Shown here: one piece after another, positions 44,190 to 53,069 of the stretch
Layout: each line of letters starts with the position of its first letter
How positions within the stretch are numbered: the first letter of the stretch is position 1
NCBI RefSeq assembly: GCF_033708015.1
Contig: NZ_CP137920.1
Span: forward strand, 186,001-250,000
DNA length: 64,000 nucleotides
Source: Proteus vulgaris
GTDB lineage: Bacteria; Pseudomonadota; Gammaproteobacteria; Enterobacterales; Enterobacteriaceae
Reading direction: 5' to 3'
Position numbers and translations under genes: made by a program
Notes under the pieces: model-generated
Told to the model about the DNA's origin: nothing
Databases searched by the model: none
What the model saw: the letters and a program-made list of their open reading frames with translations, nothing else

Positions 44190-45446
44190 ATGTCATTAGC
44201 CAAAGCATCAATTTGGACAGCGGGATCAACCCTGATAAAAATCGGGGCTGGTCTGCTTGTTATTAAGTTACTTGCTGTCTCTTTTGGACCAACAGGAGTC
44301 GGATTAGCGGGTAACTTTCGTCAATTAATTACTGTACTCGGCGTTTTATCTGGTGCAGGTATTTTTAATGGTGTGACGAAATTAATCGCACAATATCAAG
44401 ATGATGATATTCAACGCAAAAAAGTGTTGGGGACTTCATCATTTATGATTTTGCTGTTTTCCACATTATTAGCGATTTTATTTCTTCTTTTTTCTGCTCC
44501 CATTAGCCAAGTGTTATTTGGTGATGATTATCATCAATATCAGGATATTGTAAGAGCCGTTGCTTTTATTCAAATGGGGATAGCATATAGCAATTATTTT
44601 CTTGCTATATTAAAGGGTTATCGTGATGCGGCAGGTAATGCTTTATCTGTGATTGCGGGTAGCGTTATTGGCGTTATTGCTTATTATTTATGCTATTTAT
44701 TAGCGGGTTATCACGGTGCATTAATAGGGCTAGCCTTAGTGCCTGCGCTTATTTTATTTCCTGCTACATTTTTAGTAGTCAAGCGTAAACGTTTTGCTTT
44801 AAGCGAGCTTAAACCTCATTGGGATAAGGCAATAGCAAGTCATCTTGGTAAGTTTACCATTATGGCAATACTGACATCGATTACATTACCTGTTGCTTAT
44901 ATCATGATGCGTAATTTACTTGCTGAGCATTATAGCTGGGAAGACGTGGGAATTTGGCAAGGGGTGACCAGTATTTCAGATGCTTATTTGCAATTTATTA
45001 CCGCATCTTTCTCTGTTTATTTACTGCCAACACTCTCCCGACTAACGCAAAAGAGTGATATCACCAAAGAGATCGTTAAGTCACTGAAGTTTGTATTACC
45101 TGCGGTAGCTGCTGCGAGTTTGATGGTGTGGTTATTACGCGATTTTGCGATTTGGTTACTGTTTTCAGATAAATTTACCGCTATGCGTGATTTATTTGCA
45201 TGGCAACTTGTTGGCGATGTTTTAAAAGTAGGCGCTTATGTCTTTGGTTATCTCGTCATTGCAAAAGCGGCGTTACGTTTTTATATCCTTACAGAAGTCA
45301 GCCAGTTTGCTTTATTAACGTTATTTTCGCGTTGGCTTATTCCTGAGCATGGTGCACTGGGCGCAGCTCAAGCCTATATGGCAACGTATATTATTTACTT
45401 CCTTCTCTGTAGTTCTGTTTTCGTGATTTATTGCAGGCGCAAATGA
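44190..45446 (+). CDS. wzxE: ECA lipid III flippase WzxE
   Basis: 418 residues (E. coli 416). A polytopic MOP-superfamily transporter that moves undecaprenyl-PP-GlcNAc-ManNAcA-Fuc4NAc across the inner membrane. About twelve hydrophobic segments are seen. N-terminal MSLAKASIWTAGSTLIKIGA and FGPTGVGLAGNFRQL are typical. It overlaps wecF as ATGA. Confidence 0.96.
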   Translation: MSLAKASIWTAGSTLIKIGAGLLVIKLLAVSFGPTGVGLAGNFRQLITVLGVLSGAGIFNGVTKLIAQYQDDDIQRKKVLGTSSFMILLFSTLLAILFLLFSAPISQVLFGDDYHQYQDIVRAVAFIQMGIAYSNYFLAILKGYRDAAGNALSVIAGSVIGVIAYYLCYLLAGYHGALIGLALVPALILFPATFLVVKRKRFALSELKPHWDKAIASHLGKFTIMAILTSITLPVAYIMMRNLLAEHYSWEDVGIWQGVTSISDAYLQFITASFSVYLLPTLSRLTQKSDITKEIVKSLKFVLPAVAAASLMVWLLRDFAIWLLFSDKFTAMRDLFAWQLVGDVLKVGAYVFGYLVIAKAALRFYILTEVSQFALLTLFSRWLIPEHGALGAAQAYMATYIIYFLLCSSVFVIYCRRK

Positions 45447-46528
45447 CAACTTTGATTTACGTACTAGGTTCAGACATTGTGCATCATAACAACACAATGT
45501 TACGGTTTTTTAACGACCAGCTCGTGACTGAGGCGGGGTTAACGTATAAACCCCGTTTTATCGTTGCCAGTAAAAATACCTCACTGCAAGAAAGCTACCC
45601 AGCTTTAGATATTGAGTGTTTAGCTGATAAAAAGCAGGTTGCTCAGAGAGTGGTCGCATTGGCAAAAGCGGATACTCATCAACGATTCCTTTTTTTAGGT
45701 CAGTTTAATGCGCCTATTTGGTTGGCATTATTGACGGGTAAGATTAAACGCCATCAATTTTGGTGGCATATTTGGGGTGCTGATTTATATCAGGATGCTA
45801 AACAGCTAAAATTTAGACTCTTCTATTTTCTTCGTAAACTCGCTCAAAAGCGTGTGGGACGGGTATTTGGTACACGAGGCGATCTGAATTACTTTGCACA
45901 ATTTAACGTTAATATTCCAGCTAGTTTGCTCTATTTTCCAACAAGAATGGATCCTGCACTCACGGTGATAGAAAAAGCACCTATTGATGAAAAACAACTT
46001 ACTATTATTGTGGGTAATTCAGGAGATAGATCGAATCGTCATATTGAAGCTTTACAGGCAATAGCAGAGCAATATGGAACACGTGCCAAAGTGATTATTC
46101 CTATGGGATATCCTGAAAATAATCACGTTTATATTGATGAAGTCACCCAAGCAGCGAGTCAGTTGCTTCCCTATAATCAGGTTGAAATATTACGTGATAA
46201 GTTGGCATTTGATGATTATCTTGCGTTATTGAAAACATGTGATTTAGGCTATTTTATTTTTCATCGTCAACAAGGTATCGGCACGCTTTGTCTGCTTATT
46301 CAATTTGCGATCCCTTTTGTTATTAGTCGTCAAAATCCATTTTGGCAGGATTTAACTGAGCAAAATGTGCCTGTTTTTTTCTCGGGTGACAAATTAGATG
46401 TAGCGCTGATTGAAGAGGCTAAACGCCAATTGCTAATGCTTGATCGCCAAACTATTGCCTTCTTTGCCCCTAACTTTACGGACGGCTGGAAAGCGTTAAT
46501 TGAGATGAGTACAGGAGAGCCGCAATGA
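45443..46528 (+). CDS. wecF: dTDP-Fuc4NAc:lipid II Fuc4NAc transferase WecF
   Basis: 361 residues from the ATG at 45443 ([20 protein letters not shown]), which overlaps the wzxE stop as ATGA; a TTG at 45431 is less likely. It adds the third sugar of ECA lipid III on the cytosolic face. GT56 features: FFLGQFN-type ([19 protein letters not shown]), [26 protein letters not shown], and [14 protein letters not shown] with [12 protein letters not shown]. Confidence 0.97.
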   Translation: MTTLIYVLGSDIVHHNNTMLRFFNDQLVTEAGLTYKPRFIVASKNTSLQESYPALDIECLADKKQVAQRVVALAKADTHQRFLFLGQFNAPIWLALLTGKIKRHQFWWHIWGADLYQDAKQLKFRLFYFLRKLAQKRVGRVFGTRGDLNYFAQFNVNIPASLLYFPTRMDPALTVIEKAPIDEKQLTIIVGNSGDRSNRHIEALQAIAEQYGTRAKVIIPMGYPENNHVYIDEVTQAASQLLPYNQVEILRDKLAFDDYLALLKTCDLGYFIFHRQQGIGTLCLLIQFAIPFVISRQNPFWQDLTEQNVPVFFSGDKLDVALIEEAKRQLLMLDRQTIAFFAPNFTDGWKALIEMSTGEPQ

Positions 46529-47892
46529 CATTGGCGGAACTGGGTGGCTTAGCACTTGTTTATTTTATCTCTTTAAGCTTTATTTTATTGCTCACTTATC
46601 AAGAGTTTCGTCGAGTTCGCTTTAATTTTAATGTTTTTTTCTCAATGCTCTATCTGCTGACCTTTTATTTTGGTTTTCCACTGACTTGTCTGTTGGTATT
46701 CCAATTTGATGTCGCAGTTGTACCGGTTGATTCATTATTATACGCGCTATTAGCCTCTACCAGCTTCTATGCAATTTATTATGTAACTTATAAGGTGAGA
46801 CTGAGAAAATCGGTTGACGGCGCTTCTAAGACGTTATTTACGATGAATAGAGTCGAAACCAACCTCACTTGGATTTTGTTGGCATTAATCGCATTTGTAA
46901 CCGTAGGTATTTTCTTTCTACAAAATGGCTTTTTACTCTTTAAGCTCAAAACGTATAGTCAAATTTTTTCAAGCCAAGTATCAGGTGTTGCGCTTAAGCG
47001 CTTTTTCTATTTTTTTATTCCCGCGATGCTGGTGGTCTATTTCTTAAAACCGACTCAACAACGCTGGATTTTCTTTCTTTGTGCGACGGTGGGGTTTGGG
47101 ATATTAACTTATATTATCGTGGGTGGAACTCGCGCTAATATCATCATCGCTTTTGCGTTATTTTTATTTATTGGAATTGTTCGTGGCTGGATAACCTTGT
47201 GGATGCTGGTTGCAGCAGGGGTTATGAGTATCGTTGGAATGTTCTGGTTGGCATTAAAACGTTATGGGCTTGATGTGAGTGGTGCTGAGGCGTTCTATAC
47301 TTTCTTGTATCTCACCCGTGATACGTTTTCTCCTTGGGAAAACTTAGCTTTGTTACTTAATAATTATGACAAGATTGAGTTCCAAGGGCTTGCACCAATC
47401 ATTCGTGATTTTTATGTCTTTATACCTTCTTGGGTATGGCCAGAACGCCCTGATGTTGTACTGAACTCGGCAAATTATTTTACATGGGAAGTGCTTAATT
47501 ACCATGCGGGTCTTGCTATTTCGCCGACCTTAATTGGCTCTTTGGTTGTCATGGGGGGCATTGCCTTTATCCCATTAGGTGCAATTGTTGTGGGGCTGAT
47601 TATTAAGTGGTTTGATTGGCTATATCAGCAAGGGCTCAATGAAAGCAATCGTTATAAATCGGCTATTTTGCAAGCTTTTTGCTTTGGGGCTATTTTTAAT
47701 ATGATTGTTTTGGCGCGGGAAGGTGTTGATTCTTTCGTTTCTCGCGTTGTGTTTTTCTGTTTAATTTTTGGTTTATGTTTGGTGGTCGCCAAACTGCTTT
47801 ATTGGTTATTTGAAAGTGCGGGATTAGTGCGTAATTACGTTACTCGTCAAATACAAAGTGAACCTCGTTGTTTAGAGAAAAAGGAAAAGTAA
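46525..47892 (+). CDS. wzyE: ECA polymerase WzyE
   Basis: 455 residues (E. coli 450). A polytopic inner-membrane polymerase that joins ECA trisaccharide units in the periplasm, with WzzE. About eleven membrane helices. Conserved features include [20 protein letters not shown] and the periplasmic segment [20 protein letters not shown]. The start overlaps wecF as ATGA and the stop shares one base with the wecG ATG. The C-terminus is basic (RCLEKKEK) because it doubles as the wecG ribosome site. Confidence 0.96.
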   Translation: MTLAELGGLALVYFISLSFILLLTYQEFRRVRFNFNVFFSMLYLLTFYFGFPLTCLLVFQFDVAVVPVDSLLYALLASTSFYAIYYVTYKVRLRKSVDGASKTLFTMNRVETNLTWILLALIAFVTVGIFFLQNGFLLFKLKTYSQIFSSQVSGVALKRFFYFFIPAMLVVYFLKPTQQRWIFFLCATVGFGILTYIIVGGTRANIIIAFALFLFIGIVRGWITLWMLVAAGVMSIVGMFWLALKRYGLDVSGAEAFYTFLYLTRDTFSPWENLALLLNNYDKIEFQGLAPIIRDFYVFIPSWVWPERPDVVLNSANYFTWEVLNYHAGLAISPTLIGSLVVMGGIAFIPLGAIVVGLIIKWFDWLYQQGLNESNRYKSAILQAFCFGAIFNMIVLAREGVDSFVSRVVFFCLIFGLCLVVAKLLYWLFESAGLVRNYVTRQIQSEPRCLEKKEK

Positions 47893-48629
47893 TGGGATCC
47901 AATTCAATTCCGAAGTATTCAATCCGCGGACATAATATCTGGGGATTTCGCGATATGGCTCATTTTCTGGATTATCTCTATGAGGGGACGCAAATAAAAA
48001 GTGGTTCTCTGATTGCTATTAATGCAGAAAAAATTCTCACCGCAGAAACAGATTCAGCACTCAATGAGCTACTCAATGAAGCTGATTATCTTTATGCAGA
48101 CGGCATCAGTGTTGTACGAGGCATTCGTCGCAAATATCCTGATGCAAATGTTTCTCGTATTGCTGGTGCGGATTTATGGGAAGCATTAATGGAAAGAGCG
48201 GGTAAAGAGGGAACCCCCGTTTTTCTTGTCGGGGGAAAACCTGAAATTCTTTCTCAAACCGAAAATAAACTTAAAGCGCAATGGAATGTAAATATTGTAG
48301 GTAGCCAGAATGGTTACTTCACACCACAAGATAGAGAAGCGTTATTTGAGCGTATAAAGGCCTCTGGGGCGAAAATAGTGACGATTGCCATGGGATCCCC
48401 TAAGCAAGAGTTATTTATTCGTGCATGTCGTGAGATTCACCCTGACGCTTTATATATGGGTGTTGGTGGAACTTATGATGTATTTACAGGCCATGTTAAA
48501 AGGGCGCCTAAAGCATGGCAAAACCTTGGACTAGAGTGGTTATATCGTTTGTTATCACAACCAAGCCGAATTAAGCGTCAATTTAAACTGTTAAAATTCG
48601 TTGGGTATTACTATTCCAATAAATTGTAA
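47892..48629 (+). CDS. wecG: UDP-ManNAcA transferase WecG
   Basis: 245 residues from the ATG at 47892 ([20 protein letters not shown]), with AAGGAAAA 5 nt upstream; E. coli WecG has 246. It adds ManNAcA to lipid I to make lipid II. GT26 (WecG/TagA) family features: [47 protein letters not shown] and [14 protein letters not shown], then [20 protein letters not shown]. Last gene of the ECA operon. In E. coli yifK follows; here the tRNA operon does. Confidence 0.97.
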   Translation: MGSNSIPKYSIRGHNIWGFRDMAHFLDYLYEGTQIKSGSLIAINAEKILTAETDSALNELLNEADYLYADGISVVRGIRRKYPDANVSRIAGADLWEALMERAGKEGTPVFLVGGKPEILSQTENKLKAQWNVNIVGSQNGYFTPQDREALFERIKASGAKIVTIAMGSPKQELFIRACREIHPDALYMGVGGTYDVFTGHVKRAPKAWQNLGLEWLYRLLSQPSRIKRQFKLLKFVGYYYSNKL

Positions 48630-48806
48630 TCGCAATAGTCTCTTTTTTTGTTAGGTCTGGCTGATTAAATGATTTATTCACGCTTTTATCTAGCATCTTG
48701 GCTGTTTAATTATTATACTGAAGGGGCGTTCAGCGTATAAAAATGCTCCATTTATCGACGAAATGCACAAACTATCGTCAAACAAACTTTTTTTTTCAAA
48801 AAGCAC

Positions 48807-48835
48807 TAGACAGACAGAGCGTAAATCCGTACTAT
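48807..48835 (+). promoter_or_regulatory. Promoter of the Arg-His-Leu-Pro tRNA operon
   Basis: -35 TAGACA (48807-48812), 17-bp spacer, -10 TACTAT (48830-48835), then a C-rich discriminator (CCTCTCCCGC) typical of stringently controlled stable-RNA promoters. An A/T tract just upstream (48781-48803) may act as an UP element. tRNA-Arg starts 21 nt after the -10. Confidence 0.7.
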
Positions 48836-48856
48836 CCTCTCCCGCAACGGCGTGAA

Positions 48857-48933
<77 letters not shown>

Positions 48934-48997
48934 TTAAAGCGTGCTAAGAGTTACGGTGAAGAACGTTGTTGTAAGAAGTAATAAGATAGCTGTTATG

Positions 48998-49073
48998 GTG
49001 GCTATAGCTCAGTTGGTAGAGCCCTGGATTGTGATTCCAGTTGTCGTGGGTTCGAGTCCCATTAGCCACCCCA
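48998..49073 (+). tRNA. hisR: tRNA-His (GUG)
   Basis: 76 nt with encoded CCA; acceptor GTGGCTA/TAGCCAC, anticodon loop TTGTGAT with anticodon GTG. The base before it (G at 48997) is the encoded G-1 that HisRS needs, paired with the C before CCA. Confidence 0.97.
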
Positions 49074-49095
49074 TCTTATCTTAGTTATTGTTTAT

Positions 49096-49182
49096 GCGAG
49101 GGTGGCGGAATTGGTAGACGCGCTAGCTTCAGGTGTTAGTGTCTTAACGGACGTGGGGGTTCAAGTCCCCCCCTTCGCACCA
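49096..49182 (+). tRNA. leuT: tRNA-Leu (CAG)
   Basis: 87 nt with encoded CCA, a long class II variable arm (TGTCTTAACGGACG), acceptor GCGAGGG/CCTTCGC and anticodon CAG in the loop TTCAGGT. Confidence 0.96.
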
Positions 49183-49210
49183 ATAAACAAGGTAAGAGCA
49201 GTGATACAGA

Positions 49211-49287
49211 CGGCGAGTAGCGCAGCCTGGTAGCGCAACTGGTTTGGGACCAGTGGGTCGGAGGTTCGAATCCTCTCTCGCCGACCA
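49211..49287 (+). tRNA. proM: tRNA-Pro (UGG)
   Basis: 77 nt with encoded CCA; acceptor CGGCGAG/CTCGCCG, anticodon arm ACTGG-TTTGGGA-CCAGT with anticodon TGG. Last tRNA of the cluster. Confidence 0.97.
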
Positions 49288-49296
49288 ATAAGAAAG

Positions 49297-49322
49297 AGCC
49301 TCGATTTTATCGAGGCTTTTTC
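49297..49322 (+). terminator. tRNA operon terminator
   Basis: AGCCTCGAT (49297-49305) and ATCGAGGCT (49309-49317) form a perfect 9-bp stem followed by TTTTT. It lies 9 nt after tRNA-Pro. Confidence 0.92.
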
Positions 49323-49592
49323 GTATCTACGACTTACCTTTTTAAACGCTGCCATACCACTCCTATTTCTATAATTCATTAATTCATTACTCTTACCCGT
49401 ACTTTTATTTTTTGTTCTGTGTTCCAGGTAAGAAAACCAAAATGATCTTTTTAACAGAAATGTCATCCTTGTTACTTATAAGGGTTATTAATAATTTAAT
49501 TTATTGCCGAATTTTAGTCTTTATAAAAAGGTGAGTTAAATGCATAAAATAATAACTATTAACTGCATGAAATATAAGAACTTTATTTTATT
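49323..49592. other. Spacer between tRNA operon and glmZ control region
   Basis: No gene, RNA or repeat is recognised in this AT-rich stretch. In E. coli this interval holds aslB and aslA, which are absent here. It leads into the cluster of GlrR-like sites that starts at 49593. Confidence 0.5.
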
Positions 49593-49610
49593 TGTCGGTA
49601 AATGCCAACA
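49593..49610 (+). promoter_or_regulatory. Candidate GlrR site 1 upstream of glmZ
   Basis: TGTC-N10-AACA, one mismatch from the GlrR consensus TGTC-N10-GACA. It lies about 300 bp upstream of the glmZ start, a distance compatible with enhancer binding. Confidence 0.45.
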
Positions 49611-49624
49611 CTCTCTATTTTTAA

Positions 49625-49642
49625 TGTCGCCAATAGGAGACA
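49625..49642 (+). promoter_or_regulatory. Candidate GlrR site 2 upstream of glmZ (perfect)
   Basis: TGTCGCCAATAGGAGACA, a perfect TGTC-N10-GACA. It is the strongest of three sites, about 270 bp upstream of the glmZ start. GlrR is the response regulator and sigma54 activator of the GlrK/GlrR system. Confidence 0.7.
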
Positions 49643-49687
49643 TATAACATGCTGATTTTAAATAATTAAATATTTGATGTGTTTTCT

Positions 49688-49705
49688 TGTCGTGAAAAAG
49701 AGACG
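49688..49705 (+). promoter_or_regulatory. Candidate GlrR site 3 upstream of glmZ
   Basis: TGTC-N10-GACG, one mismatch from TGTC-N10-GACA. Together with sites 1 and 2 it gives three enhancer-like sites upstream of one sigma54 promoter. Confidence 0.5.
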
Positions 49706-49813
49706 TATTATAAGACCCTATATTTTCTTTTTTATTTAGCAATAGCATGGTGAAAGTACAGACCATAGCTTCTTTATTATTAAAAATGAGTAAAGTTGGA
49801 AAGAAAAACTAAA

Positions 49814-49826
49814 ATTCAATACGTTA
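49814..49826 (+). promoter_or_regulatory. Candidate IHF site between GlrR sites and glmZ promoter
   Basis: ATTCAATACGTTA matches WATCAANNNNTTR with one mismatch. Its place between enhancer and promoter fits IHF looping at sigma54 promoters. Confidence 0.4.
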
Positions 49827-49875
49827 CATTATTCATTTTAGAGATAAGGGATATTTTTAATAAAAAATGAAAAAT

Positions 49876-49891
49876 TGGCACGTTACATGCA
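49876..49891 (+). promoter_or_regulatory. Sigma54 promoter of glmZ
   Basis: TGGCACGTTACATGCA: GG (49877-49878) and GC (49889-49890) are 10 nt apart, the invariant -24/-12 spacing. The start of GlmZ at 49903 is 13 nt after the GC. TTGGCA at 49875 and TATAGT at 49897 could form a weak overlapping sigma70 promoter, but its start would fall several bases later than the conserved GlmZ 5' end. Confidence 0.85.
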
Positions 49892-49902
49892 GTATGTATA
49901 GT

Positions 49903-50106
49903 GTAGATGCTCATTCCACTCCTTATGACAGCATATGGCTTCATAAACCTAGGAATGATGCAGAGCCGATTATTCGGTGCCTACGTCCACGTTAACGATG
50001 AACATCATTCATCATCAACAGGACGAAACGTTGAGTGAGGCACCATCCGTCTGTAGACCTGATTGTATATTTATACGCCTGTATATTTTTATGCAGGCGT
50101 TTTTTT
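49903..50106 (+). ncRNA. glmZ: Small regulatory RNA GlmZ
   Basis: About 204 nt (E. coli about 207). The 5' end GTAGATGCTCATTCCA and blocks AGGAATGATGCAGAGCCG, AACGTTGAGTGAGGCACC and TAGACCTG match GlmZ as I remember it. GlmZ base-pairs with the glmS leader with Hfq and activates glucosamine-6-phosphate synthase; it is inactivated by RNase E with RapZ, which GlmY titrates. The terminator is ACGCCTG (50075-50081) with CAGGCGT (50094-50100), then T7. Position next to hemY is as in E. coli. Confidence 0.93.
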
Positions 50107-50189
50107 ATCTATTAATAGACAGCTATTTTGTGTTCACTGCATTATCACGCTATTATCCAGTGCAAGGGTAGATTGGAAATATTATCAAT

Positions 50190-50507
50190 ATGATAAATAA
50201 GCAAAAAGCATATCTTGCACAAGAAAAACTCTTTCTTATAGAGAAATTTGGTCCATTATTGTTCTTTTTGATCCCGCTTATTATGCTCATTGTTGGGGGG
50301 AAATCATGGGCTAAATATGTGGCTTTTCTTTGTCAGGGGATTGCACTGATTTATATCATCGTGTTTTATCAAGCGAGAAAACATTACCTGTCATTTAAGC
50401 AAGAAAATGAGAAAGGAATACCCACTCGTTTTTATCGTATTGCTTGGGTGTATGTCTTTTTGACTTTATGTGCAGAAGTGGTGCTGTTATTTCAATATGG
50501 CTTTTAA
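50190..50507 (+). CDS. Small membrane protein of unknown function
   Basis: 105 residues that I do not recognise. Three likely membrane segments: about residues 20-37 (FGPLLFFLIPLIMLIVGG), 41-60 (AKYVAFLCQGIALIYIIVFY) and 86-104 (IAWVYVFLTLCAEVVLLFQ), separated by a basic loop (QARKHYLSFKQENEKGIPTR). It lies 84 nt after the GlmZ terminator, same strand, and converges with hemY. The ribosome site is weak (TGGAAATATT). Codon use looks like that of its neighbours. It is real-looking because of the continuous hydrophobic pattern and the terminator after it. Confidence 0.7.
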   Translation: MINKQKAYLAQEKLFLIEKFGPLLFFLIPLIMLIVGGKSWAKYVAFLCQGIALIYIIVFYQARKHYLSFKQENEKGIPTRFYRIAWVYVFLTLCAEVVLLFQYGF

Positions 50508-50513
50508 ATCAAA

Positions 50514-50544
50514 TAAAAAACCCTCAATATAAAGAGGGCTTTTA
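50514..50544. terminator. Terminator at the end of the hem operon (possibly bidirectional)
   Basis: CCCTC (50521-50525) and GAGGG (50534-50538) with an 8-nt loop. On the minus strand it is followed by six Ts, a good terminator for hemY; on the plus strand by CTTTTAA, a weaker one for the small membrane protein. Confidence 0.7.
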
Positions 50545-50590
50545 ATCTGACGATCAATCTGATTATGATCGCGTTTATTATTGATTGAGT

Positions 50591-51811
50591 TTATTGACTT
50601 TTTTTAGGCTCTTCAAAAATGACTGAATCCTTTTTCAGTGTCATTAATAAAGCATCTTTACGCACTTTCGCCGACTCTTCAGATTTTTTCTGTTTATCTA
50701 ATACATCAGCAAGCCACGCAAAGTCATGAACATCAGGACGTTGTTTTAACGCATTACGAAATGCCTCTTCAGCTTGAGCCCATTGCCCTTGTTGCATTGC
50801 TATCTGACCTAATGTGCTATTGAGTAATGGGGTTGGTCCATGTTGTTTAATTAATGTATTAAGCACTTTTACAATAACATTGGTATCTGTATTTTTTAAA
50901 CGAGGCAAGAGTAAGATCAAACGCTCATCATATTGACGTTTAATACCGTCTAAGATGATCGTTTGAGCCGTATTTGGATCGTTGCACTCGATAAGGTGTT
51001 CAGCCAACACAACACGCAATGCATTATCATGATGTACTTTACGAGGCTGTGCTTTCCACCAGTTTTTCAGCCCATCACAGCCATTTTCGGACATTTTCTG
51101 TCCCATAATTCCGATATAAGCTTTTTGGCGTAATTGTTCTAGTTCATCATCCGTGTGTAATGCAATTTTTTGCATGGAAGGAATGATATCAAGTAATGCT
51201 TGCCAAGCCGCTGTTCGTGTATAAGCAACCTCGGCAAGACGTAACACTTCTGGATGGCGGGGGGCTTGATTTAATAATTCATCAACGCCAGTACGCGCTG
51301 CATGATTTTCATTTTGTGCTAATAAAATACGCACTCGTGTGATATCAACTGGGAGCTGATTAGTATCAGCAAGCTCAGCTGCGCGTTCAAGATGTTGTTG
51401 AACTCGGAATTCATCACCTCGCTGTTGTGCGGCTTCAGCAGCTAATAGGTAGTTTACAACAGGTTGTTCTGCATAATCTGCATTACGGCTCATCAGTTTT
51501 TCAACTTCTTTAAAATCACCTTCCGCTAATTTCATTAATGCCATGCTAGTTTGTTTGCGTGCCCGATTACGTTTACGGAAAGAAAACCAACTATATGCTT
51601 TTGAGCCTGTACCAATAAAGCGACGATAACCCCAACCAATCAGTAGTAGGGCTAATTGCAGTAAAATAAATATAATGACAAGGCTAGTCACACTGGTTTC
51701 GATATCCCAATCATCAGTTTGTATAAGCACATAACCTTGATGACCAGCCAATAGTGGGCCAAAAATGATGCCCGCAATAAGCACGACAAAAAGGAGCAGT
51801 ATTTTTAACAT
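50591..51811 (-). CDS. hemY: Heme biosynthesis-associated TPR protein HemY
   Basis: 406 residues (E. coli 398). An inner-membrane protein of the hemCDXY operon whose exact role is not settled; it is not protoporphyrinogen oxidase. Two N-terminal membrane helices (LKILLLFVVLIAGIIFGPLL at 2-21 and VTSLVIIFILLQLALLLIGW at about 40-60) are followed by a basic segment (FRKRNRARKQ) and a TPR-like region with AEEAFRNALKQRPDVHDFAW near the C-terminus. AGGAGA ribosome site. It begins 4 nt after hemX. Confidence 0.94.
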   Translation of the reverse strand: MLKILLLFVVLIAGIIFGPLLAGHQGYVLIQTDDWDIETSVTSLVIIFILLQLALLLIGWGYRRFIGTGSKAYSWFSFRKRNRARKQTSMALMKLAEGDFKEVEKLMSRNADYAEQPVVNYLLAAEAAQQRGDEFRVQQHLERAAELADTNQLPVDITRVRILLAQNENHAARTGVDELLNQAPRHPEVLRLAEVAYTRTAAWQALLDIIPSMQKIALHTDDELEQLRQKAYIGIMGQKMSENGCDGLKNWWKAQPRKVHHDNALRVVLAEHLIECNDPNTAQTIILDGIKRQYDERLILLLPRLKNTDTNVIVKVLNTLIKQHGPTPLLNSTLGQIAMQQGQWAQAEEAFRNALKQRPDVHDFAWLADVLDKQKKSEESAKVRKDALLMTLKKDSVIFEEPKKSQ

Positions 51812-51815
51812 AAAC

Positions 51816-53069
51816 TTATTCTCCTTGTTGTGTTACGGGTGCATCAACCGCTGTACTATCAGCAGCGGCATCTTGTATGCTTTCTGATGCATTATGTTCA
51901 ACGTCTACTGCTTGAGCATCTTGGGCTTCTGCAACTTGTGGCTCTGCGTATTCATTTTGAGCCAGTAAATTGCGGATTTGCTTTTCTACACGTTTTTCTA
52001 GCAGTATCGGGCTCTTCAATTCTGATGGCATTGCAAGCGTAATAGGCTGTTTTTCTAATTCAGATATCGTATCTAAAAATGCAGTTGTACTTGGATCTGA
52101 AGTATCAAAATAAGCACGTACCCAAGTGGATACAGCTTCCAGTGATTGCTGATAAGTTTCAGTTTGGTGACGAGGTACTGCTTGAGAAGCAATTAATAAA
52201 CGTGAACGGATATTCTCACGTAGGTAGACATCTTGATTCGGTGCTAATAAAGGAACGGCTGCGGTATCACGACGACGAATGGTAATAAAATCATCCATAA
52301 AGCTTTTCCAACTTTTGCTGAGATTCTGTTTCCAATCAGAAAGTGAACCAGAAATGGTTTCGTCGTTTTTATCCATGGGTGAGCCGTTACGCTCCAAACC
52401 GGCTAAACGGAGATTATCAATCTGATTTGCTAACTGGTTTAATTGTAAAATGATGCCATCATTATCAATTTTGGTGAGAGCAGCTAAACTGCTGATATCC
52501 TCATTAATAGCACGACGGATCTCAAGTAAACTCGGATCGTTCATTTCCGCTAAGCTACTATCCGCACCTTTTAGTAGACTTACCGCGGTCACAACATCTT
52601 GATCATTCCATAACTTACGACCTGCCATTTTCACCATAAAATCGGCTTGTGCTAATAGCCAACTTTTGACATCTGCACTGGAAATAGCAGCAAAGCGTGT
52701 TTGTAGATCTTGAATTTGGCGCTCTGTCGTTTGGCGCTCGTGTTGTAACTTATCGATAGTCTGCTTTTGTGAGTTAAACATACTATCAATATTGTCAAAG
52801 CGTTGTTGATAAGTATTTTGGCGTTGTTGTAATTGGGCAAGCTCAGATTTGAGTGATTGATTTTCTACACTCAGCTTTGATGCTTGTTGATTGGTGTAAT
52901 AGTAAAGACCACCACCGATTGCCAAAATAACAAGGATTGCAACAGCACTTCCAATTAGGCCTGAGCGCTTGTTATTAACAGGTTTGACTTCCTGATAGCG
53001 GACATTCTCATCAGCTTTAGCTGCATCTTTTGGCAAGTCATTATCATTTGTATTTTTCTGTTCCGTCAT
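51816..53069 (-). CDS. hemX: HemX family membrane protein
   Basis: 417 residues (E. coli HemX 393). An inner-membrane protein of unclear function in the hemCDXY operon; it was once annotated as uroporphyrinogen III methyltransferase but lacks that fold. Cytosolic N-terminus of about 35 residues, one membrane helix (SAVAILVILAIGGGLYYYT, about 41-59), then a coiled coil (QSLKSELAQLQQRQNTYQQR) and a periplasmic domain. The C-terminal 45 residues are an acidic, Ala- and Asp-rich tail. It overlaps hemD by 4 nt. Confidence 0.93.
   Translation of the reverse strand: MTEQKNTNDNDLPKDAAKADENVRYQEVKPVNNKRSGLIGSAVAILVILAIGGGLYYYTNQQASKLSVENQSLKSELAQLQQRQNTYQQRFDNIDSMFNSQKQTIDKLQHERQTTERQIQDLQTRFAAISSADVKSWLLAQADFMVKMAGRKLWNDQDVVTAVSLLKGADSSLAEMNDPSLLEIRRAINEDISSLAALTKIDNDGIILQLNQLANQIDNLRLAGLERNGSPMDKNDETISGSLSDWKQNLSKSWKSFMDDFITIRRRDTAAVPLLAPNQDVYLRENIRSRLLIASQAVPRHQTETYQQSLEAVSTWVRAYFDTSDPSTTAFLDTISELEKQPITLAMPSELKSPILLEKRVEKQIRNLLAQNEYAEPQVAEAQDAQAVDVEHNASESIQDAAADSTAVDAPVTQQGE

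Noticed and set aside
49161..49466. 101-codon minus-strand frame with [20 protein letters not shown]
   Set aside because: This is the antisense of tRNA-Pro and tRNA-Leu, a common false annotation in databases.
49536..49766. 76-codon minus-strand frame upstream of glmZ
   Set aside because: It covers the GlrR-like sites, has no family features or ribosome site, and looks like chance in AT-rich DNA.
51816..53069. HemX as uroporphyrinogen III methyltransferase
   Set aside because: The protein has one membrane helix and a coiled coil but no SAM-binding tetrapyrrole methylase motifs; the old name is not supported.
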